64,000 nucleotides of DNA from Streptomyces xantholiticus (lineage in GTDB: Bacteria > Actinomycetota > Actinomycetes > Streptomycetales > Streptomycetaceae): NCBI RefSeq assembly GCF_014651015.1, contig NZ_BMWB01000001.1, positions 248,001 through 312,000 of the forward strand, given 5' to 3'. This document shows, piece after piece, positions 59,802-64,000 of this stretch. The position numbers and the translations under genes were made by a program. The notes under the pieces were generated by a model. It worked only from the letters and a program-made list of their open reading frames with translations. It ran no database searches and was not told the DNA's origin. How positions within the stretch are numbered: position 1 is the first letter of the stretch; the number at the start of each line of letters is the position of its first letter.

Positions 59802-61612
59802 GCGGGTTCTCCTTCGTCATGTACGGCGGGTGCTTGTGAGGACACCCAGAAACGGATGCTCTCCACCAGCACCACGAGGGCCACGGCCACAGCGAGGACC
59901 GTCAGCGCGATGGTGAAGTCTGTGGCGCCCGGCAGGAGGGCGAGCAGCGTGACCGCGAGGACCCGCCCTTCGTGCCCGCCGATCGTCCGCACCAGCCAGT
60001 GCGGGGGCGCGCCGGTGCCACCGCGGATGCGGTACACCGTGTCGTAGTGATGGTAGGCGACAGCCGCAATCAGGCCGAAAGCCGCGGGCAATGCCCCGTT
60101 CACCCCCGCGTGGGCGGCGAGGACGAGGATCGTGCCGTACTCGGCGGCCCGGAAGACGGGGGGGACGAGCCAGTCGAGGGCGCCCTTGAGGGGGCGGGCG
60201 ACGGCGATTCCCGAGGTGGCCGCGTACCCGAGGGCGGCGACGACCGTCCAGACGCTGCCGAATCCGGTGAACGCGGCGGTCGCCACCAGCGCTGCCGCAC
60301 CGGCGACGGCCGCCGCGAGCGGTGCGATTCCCGGCAGGCTCCGCGCGGTGCGCGCGGTGACGCGGGCCACGGCCTCGGCCGCCGGTCCGGAGTCCGCGAG
60401 GTCGGCGAGCGCCTGGGCCGCGCGGTCGGTCCGGTGCGCCTTGCGCGTCAGGGAGCGCAGGACGCGGCCGGCCGTGGTGTAGCAGGCGGCGAGCGCGCAG
60501 CCGACGAGCAGGGCGCAGAAGACGATGCGCGGGGTGGTCACGGCGGTGAGCACGGCGATCATCGCCCAGCGTTCACCGATCGGGAGCACTATCATCCGGC
60601 GCAGCCAGACCGTCCAACCGACGCTGTCGAGTTTGCTGGACAGGGCTGCGGTGGGACTCGTGTTCGCGGTCGCGTCGTGGTTCGCCTCGTTGAAGGAGAA
60701 GTCCACGACGTGCCGGCAGGTCTGCAGCACCATCGCGCCCAGCGCGAGCGCCCATACGTCGTCCCCGCCGCGGGCCGCGCCGAGCGCGAGGCCCGCGTAG
60801 TAGGCGTACTCCTTGGCCCGGTCGAAGGTCGCGTCGAGCCAGGCGCCCATCGTCGAGTACTGCAGGGAGTAGCGGGCGAGCTGCCCGTCGGTGCAGTCCA
60901 GGACGAACGAGAACAGCAGGAGCAGGCCGGCCGCGACGAAGCCGGCGCGGGTGCCGGTGGCCGCGCAGCCCGCCGCGATCAGCGCGGTGAGCAGGGACGC
61001 GGTGGTGACCTGGTTCGGAGTCAGTCCCCGGCGGGCGCACCAGCGGGCGATGTAACGCGAGTACGGGCTGATGCAGAAGGTGGTGAAGAAGCCGTCGCGC
61101 GCCTTCACGGCTGAACGCAGCCGTACCGCCTCGTCGTCGACCGCCTCGACGGCGGCGCGCACCCGGTGCCGCTCCGCCGCCTCCGAGGGCACGGCGGCGA
61201 TCAGGGAGCCCAGTTCGGGGTGGTGCACGGCCACACCCTGCGCCTCGAGCTCGGCGATGACGCTGTCGACGACGCCGTCACCGGCCACGGCGCCCGCTCC
61301 CGCGGGCACGGTGGCGGAGACCGCCCGTACCGCGCCCGCCAGCGCGACACGACCGGCCGGCTGGGCGGTGAGCGCTCCGGTGACCGAGGCGGCGGGGAAG
61401 CGCGGGTCGGTGAGCGCCAGCCGCAGGGCGTGCACATGGCCCACGAAGCGCGGATCGACCAGGGCGACCCGCTCGGCAGCGGGCACGGCCGAAATCAGTG
61501 CGGCGGTGTGCTCGGGGCCGTTGGCGACCCGCACGTCGAAGCCCAGCGACCGCAGATCGCCCTCGAGCGACGATCCGGGTGCGGGCGGACCGGTGAGGAT
61601 GGCGGTCGACAG
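59798..61612 (-). CDS. CDP-alcohol phosphatidyltransferase with DUF5941 (CTG start)
   Basis: A 604-aa membrane protein. An N-terminal ~190-residue soluble domain precedes the CDP-AP motif LDCTDGQLARYSLQYSTMG...D...D (all four Asp residues intact), several membrane helices, and a C-terminal DUF5941-like part. AAGGAG nine bases before CTG 61612, with an in-frame TGA between, leaves CTG as the only codon that gives the full N-terminus (STAILTGPPAPGSSLEG); a shorter GTG at 61534 would lose 26 residues. First gene of the polymer operon. Confidence 0.85.
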   Translation of the reverse strand: MSTAILTGPPAPGSSLEGDLRSLGFDVRVANGPEHTAALISAVPAAERVALVDPRFVGHVHALRLALTDPRFPAASVTGALTAQPAGRVALAGAVRAVSATVPAGAGAVAGDGVVDSVIAELEAQGVAVHHPELGSLIAAVPSEAAERHRVRAAVEAVDDEAVRLRSAVKARDGFFTTFCISPYSRYIARWCARRGLTPNQVTTASLLTALIAAGCAATGTRAGFVAAGLLLLFSFVLDCTDGQLARYSLQYSTMGAWLDATFDRAKEYAYYAGLALGAARGGDDVWALALGAMVLQTCRHVVDFSFNEANHDATANTSPTAALSSKLDSVGWTVWLRRMIVLPIGERWAMIAVLTAVTTPRIVFCALLVGCALAACYTTAGRVLRSLTRKAHRTDRAAQALADLADSGPAAEAVARVTARTARSLPGIAPLAAAVAGAAALVATAAFTGFGSVWTVVAALGYAATSGIAVARPLKGALDWLVPPVFRAAEYGTILVLAAHAGVNGALPAAFGLIAAVAYHHYDTVYRIRGGTGAPPHWLVRTIGGHEGRVLAVTLLALLPGATDFTIALTVLAVAVALVVLVESIRFWVSSQAPAVHDEGEPA

Positions 61613-61877
61613 ACGAACTCACTCCTTGGAGCTGACGGTGCTGGTGCACGGCGGCCCTGTCCGGCCCGGCGGTCGGGCGGCGGCACGTCGGCTGAGGCTA
61701 TCGGATGAACGGAAGCCCGAGTTCACCGGCCGTTCACGCCCTGGCGGCCCGCCGAGATCATCATTGTCGATCGATGCCCCGCCCTCCAAACCGCGGGTTG
61801 CCCGAGGCGCCGGGAAGCACGGTGGGGCGGTCGCAACCGGCCCGGGCCGAGGCGGGGCACCCCATAGGGTGGCCGTC

Positions 61878-62861
61878 ATGACTTGGCTGATCACAGGTGG
61901 AGCGGGATACATCGGGGCGCATGTGGCGCACGCCATGACAGCTGCCGGTGAACGGGTCGTCGTGCTCGACGACCTGTCCTCGGGGATTCCCGGGCGGCTG
62001 CCGGCCGGCGTCCCACTGGTGCGCGGATCTGTGCTCGACCGCGACGCGGTGGACCGCGTACTCGCCGGGCACGCCGTCACGGGTGTGGTGCACCTCGCCG
62101 CGAAGAAGCAGGTCGGCGAGTCGGTGGAACAGCCGCTCAGGTACTACCGGGAGAACGTGTACGGGCTCACCGTGCTGCTGGAGGCCGTCGTCGCCGCCGG
62201 TGTGCAGCGGTTCCTGTTCTCGTCCTCCGCCGCCGTGTACGGGGTGCCGGACACGGACCTCGTGTCGGAGTCGGCCGCGTGCGAGCCGATCAACCCGTAC
62301 GGGGAGACGAAGCTCACGGGCGAGTGGCTGGTGCGGGCCGCCGGGCGGGCGCACGGCCTGTCGACCGCCTGTCTGCGGTACTTCAACGTCGCGGGTGCGG
62401 CCGCTCCCGAGCTGGCGGACACGGGGGTGTTCAACATCATCCCGATGTTCTTCGACCGGATCACCCGTGGGGAGGCGCCGCGGATCTTCGGCGCGGACTA
62501 CCCCACCCCGGACGGGACCTGCATCCGCGACTACATCCATGTCGCCGATCTCGCCGACGCGCACCTGGCGGTGGCGCGACGGCTCGCCGGGACCGAGGCC
62601 GGCAAGGACCTCACCGTCAACATCGGCCGCGGGGTCGGCGTCTCGGTCCGGGAGCTCGCCCGCGTGGTGGGCGAGGTGACCGGCCGCCACTTCGATCCGG
62701 TGGTCGAGCCGCGGCGGGCCGGAGACGCCGCGAAGGCCGTCGCATCGGTCGAGCTGATCGCCGAGGAACTCGGGTGGACCGCTTCGTACGGGGTACGCGA
62801 CATGGTCGCGTCCGCCTGGGCAGGCTGGTCGGCCAGGCACCCGGAAACGGCTGCTCACTGA
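61878..62861 (+). CDS. galE: UDP-glucose 4-epimerase
   Basis: A 327-aa extended SDR: WLITGGAGYIGAHVAHAM (NAD), SSSAAVYG and YGETK for catalysis, and LRYFNVAGAAAPELADTG, the classical GalE motif. It interconverts UDP-Glc and UDP-Gal. ATG 61878 is the only good start. It is divergent from the polymer operon; the product could feed its GT2. Confidence 0.92.
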   Translation: MTWLITGGAGYIGAHVAHAMTAAGERVVVLDDLSSGIPGRLPAGVPLVRGSVLDRDAVDRVLAGHAVTGVVHLAAKKQVGESVEQPLRYYRENVYGLTVLLEAVVAAGVQRFLFSSSAAVYGVPDTDLVSESAACEPINPYGETKLTGEWLVRAAGRAHGLSTACLRYFNVAGAAAPELADTGVFNIIPMFFDRITRGEAPRIFGADYPTPDGTCIRDYIHVADLADAHLAVARRLAGTEAGKDLTVNIGRGVGVSVRELARVVGEVTGRHFDPVVEPRRAGDAAKAVASVELIAEELGWTASYGVRDMVASAWAGWSARHPETAAH

Positions 62862-62871
62862 TCGTCCCGAG

Positions 62872-62905
62872 GCTCTGACCTGCGAGCATTTCCGCAGGTC
62901 AGAGC
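62872..62905 (+). terminator. galE terminator
   Basis: GCTCTGACCTGCG and CGCAGGTCAGAGC pair exactly over an 8-base loop, 11 bases after the galE stop. Confidence 0.8.
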
Positions 62906-63012
62906 ATATGACAACGGTGTTCAGTGCCGTGTTGCCCGATACCCCCCGCCCGTAGTTGACTGGGGCTCGACCGAGCGATGCAGCGGATGCGGGCTGACGG
63001 AAGGGCACCGAC

Positions 63013-63954
63013 ATGGGGGCTGGGCACGACCACGGGCACGGGCACGGCGGCCCCCCGCCGACGGGCACCGCCGCCGCCCTCTACAAGGGCCGGCTGAGGA
63101 TCGCCCTCGCGATCACGCTGGGCGTGATGGTGCTGGAGATCATCGGTGGCGTGCTGTCGGGCTCACTGGCCCTGATCGCGGACGCCGCCCATATGGCGAC
63201 GGACGCGGTGGGGCTCGCCATGGCGCTGCTGGCGATCCACTTCGCAAACCGGCCCGCCGGGCAGAACCGCACGTTCGGCTTCGCCCGTGCCGAGATCCTC
63301 GCGGCGCTCGCCAACTGTCTGCTGCTCATCGGTGTGGGCGGCTTCCTGCTCTTCGAGGCGGTGGAGCGTTTCATCGAGCCCGCGCAGACCCGGGGCGGTC
63401 TGACCGTCGTTTTCGCACTCGTCGGCCTCGTGGCAAACATGGTCTCGCTGACCCTGCTGATGCGGGGACAGAAGGAGAGCCTCAACGTGCGGGGCGCGTA
63501 CCTGGAGGTGCTGGCGGACGCGCTCGGTTCGGTGACCGTCCTGATCTCGGCGGGGATCATCCTGGGGACCGGCTGGCAGTACGCCGACCCGATCGCCTCC
63601 CTGGCCATCGGGCTGATGATCGTGCCGCGCACCTGGCGGCTGCTGCGGGAGACGCTGAACGTACTGCTGGAGGCGGCCCCCCAGGGCGTCGACATGGGTG
63701 ACGTCCGTGCCCACATATTGGCGCTGCCGGGTGTGGAGGACGTGCACGATCTGCACGCCTGGACGATCACGTCCGGGATGCCGGTGCTCTCCGCGCACGT
63801 GGTCGTGAGCCAGGACGTGCTGGACTCGGTGGGACACGAGAAGATGCTGCACGACCTGCAGGGCTGTCTCGGTGCGCACTTCGACGTCGAGCACTGCACC
63901 TTCCAGCTGGAGCCCGTGGGCCACGCGGAGCACGAGGCGAAGCTCTGTCACTGA
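63013..63954 (+). CDS. Cation diffusion facilitator (zinc/metal exporter)
   Basis: A 313-aa six-helix CDF transporter. The His-rich N-terminus (GHDHGHGHGG), LIADAAHMATDAVG (HxxxD metal site) and EVLADALGSVTV (second site) are typical, as is the C-terminal cytoplasmic domain with HDLHAWTITSGMPVLSAHV. It exports Zn2+ or related metals by proton exchange. The start at 63013 has GGAAGG about 12 bases upstream. It ends near the window edge. Confidence 0.92.
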   Translation: MGAGHDHGHGHGGPPPTGTAAALYKGRLRIALAITLGVMVLEIIGGVLSGSLALIADAAHMATDAVGLAMALLAIHFANRPAGQNRTFGFARAEILAALANCLLLIGVGGFLLFEAVERFIEPAQTRGGLTVVFALVGLVANMVSLTLLMRGQKESLNVRGAYLEVLADALGSVTVLISAGIILGTGWQYADPIASLAIGLMIVPRTWRLLRETLNVLLEAAPQGVDMGDVRAHILALPGVEDVHDLHAWTITSGMPVLSAHVVVSQDVLDSVGHEKMLHDLQGCLGAHFDVEHCTFQLEPVGHAEHEAKLCH

Positions 63955-64000
63955 CGGACCCCGTCACCGAGCGGCCCGGCCGCTGCTAGGGTTCTTCGCG

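Overview
The window is high-GC actinobacterial DNA and almost certainly a Streptomyces chromosome arm or near-core region. The evidence is a KcsA-type potassium channel, a conservon (roadblock, DUF742, GTPase), a Streptomyces-style hopanoid cluster, a class-E (LAxTG) sortase substrate, a c-di-AMP riboswitch ahead of a LysM/M23 gene, and the long 481-aa GAPDH. No complete insertion sequence, prophage or CRISPR array was seen.

Layout. (1) 1-9.4 kb is a surface-glycan locus: a flippase cut by the window edge, an O-antigen ligase/polymerase-type membrane protein, three GT4 glycosyltransferases, two methyltransferases and a UDP-sugar epimerase. It is followed by a D/H-rich sortase-anchored protein, a KcsA-like channel, an acyltransferase-3 protein and a THEP1-type NTPase. 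(2) 13.9-24.1 kb is an eroded stretch. Two identical tRNA-Pro(GGG) genes with matching promoters lie 6.3 kb apart. Around them are live genes (DUF309, DUF488, a multidomain PP2C/RsbU-type phosphatase, gap, an L,D-transpeptidase lipoprotein, MmcQ/YjbR) and dead ones (P450, sugar kinase, transketolase, LacI), plus a SoxR-like operator that now sits before a broken gene. (3) 24.1-33.9 kb holds a solitary acyl-CoA dehydrogenase with a replaced catalytic Glu, a conservon operon (cvnA-B-C-D plus a GAF protein), a metallo-beta-lactamase-fold hydrolase, an AhpD-like protein with a TetR regulator, and a DUF6745 protein with a small partner.

(4) 34.1-39.3 kb is the best candidate for an undescribed system. 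It is a fully overlapping five-gene operon of the STM4015-STM4014-STM4013-STM4012-STM4011 families: a leucine-rich-repeat protein, an ATP-grasp enzyme, an alkaline-phosphatase-fold hydrolase and two radical SAM enzymes, the last with a C-terminal Cys cluster. I know of no established function for it. (5) 39.3-44.2 kb carries an SGNH hydrolase, a LysM/M23 peptidase under a ydaO riboswitch, a dual-specificity-type phosphatase and an XRE-cupin regulator with a 54-aa membrane protein.

(6) 44.3-54.1 kb is the hopanoid operon, in transcription order hpnC, hpnD, a 56-codon small gene, hpnE, polyprenyl synthase, shc, hpnG, hpnH, hpnO. Together these go from farnesyl-PP through squalene to hopene and then to aminobacteriohopanetriol-type side chains. 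(7) 54.6-61.6 kb is a teichoic-acid-like operon: a nucleotidyltransferase, sn-glycerol-1-phosphate dehydrogenase, two CDP-alcohol phosphotransferases, a GT2 and a TagGH-type ABC exporter. Its first gene appears to start at CTG. (8) 61.9-64 kb ends with galE and a cation diffusion facilitator.
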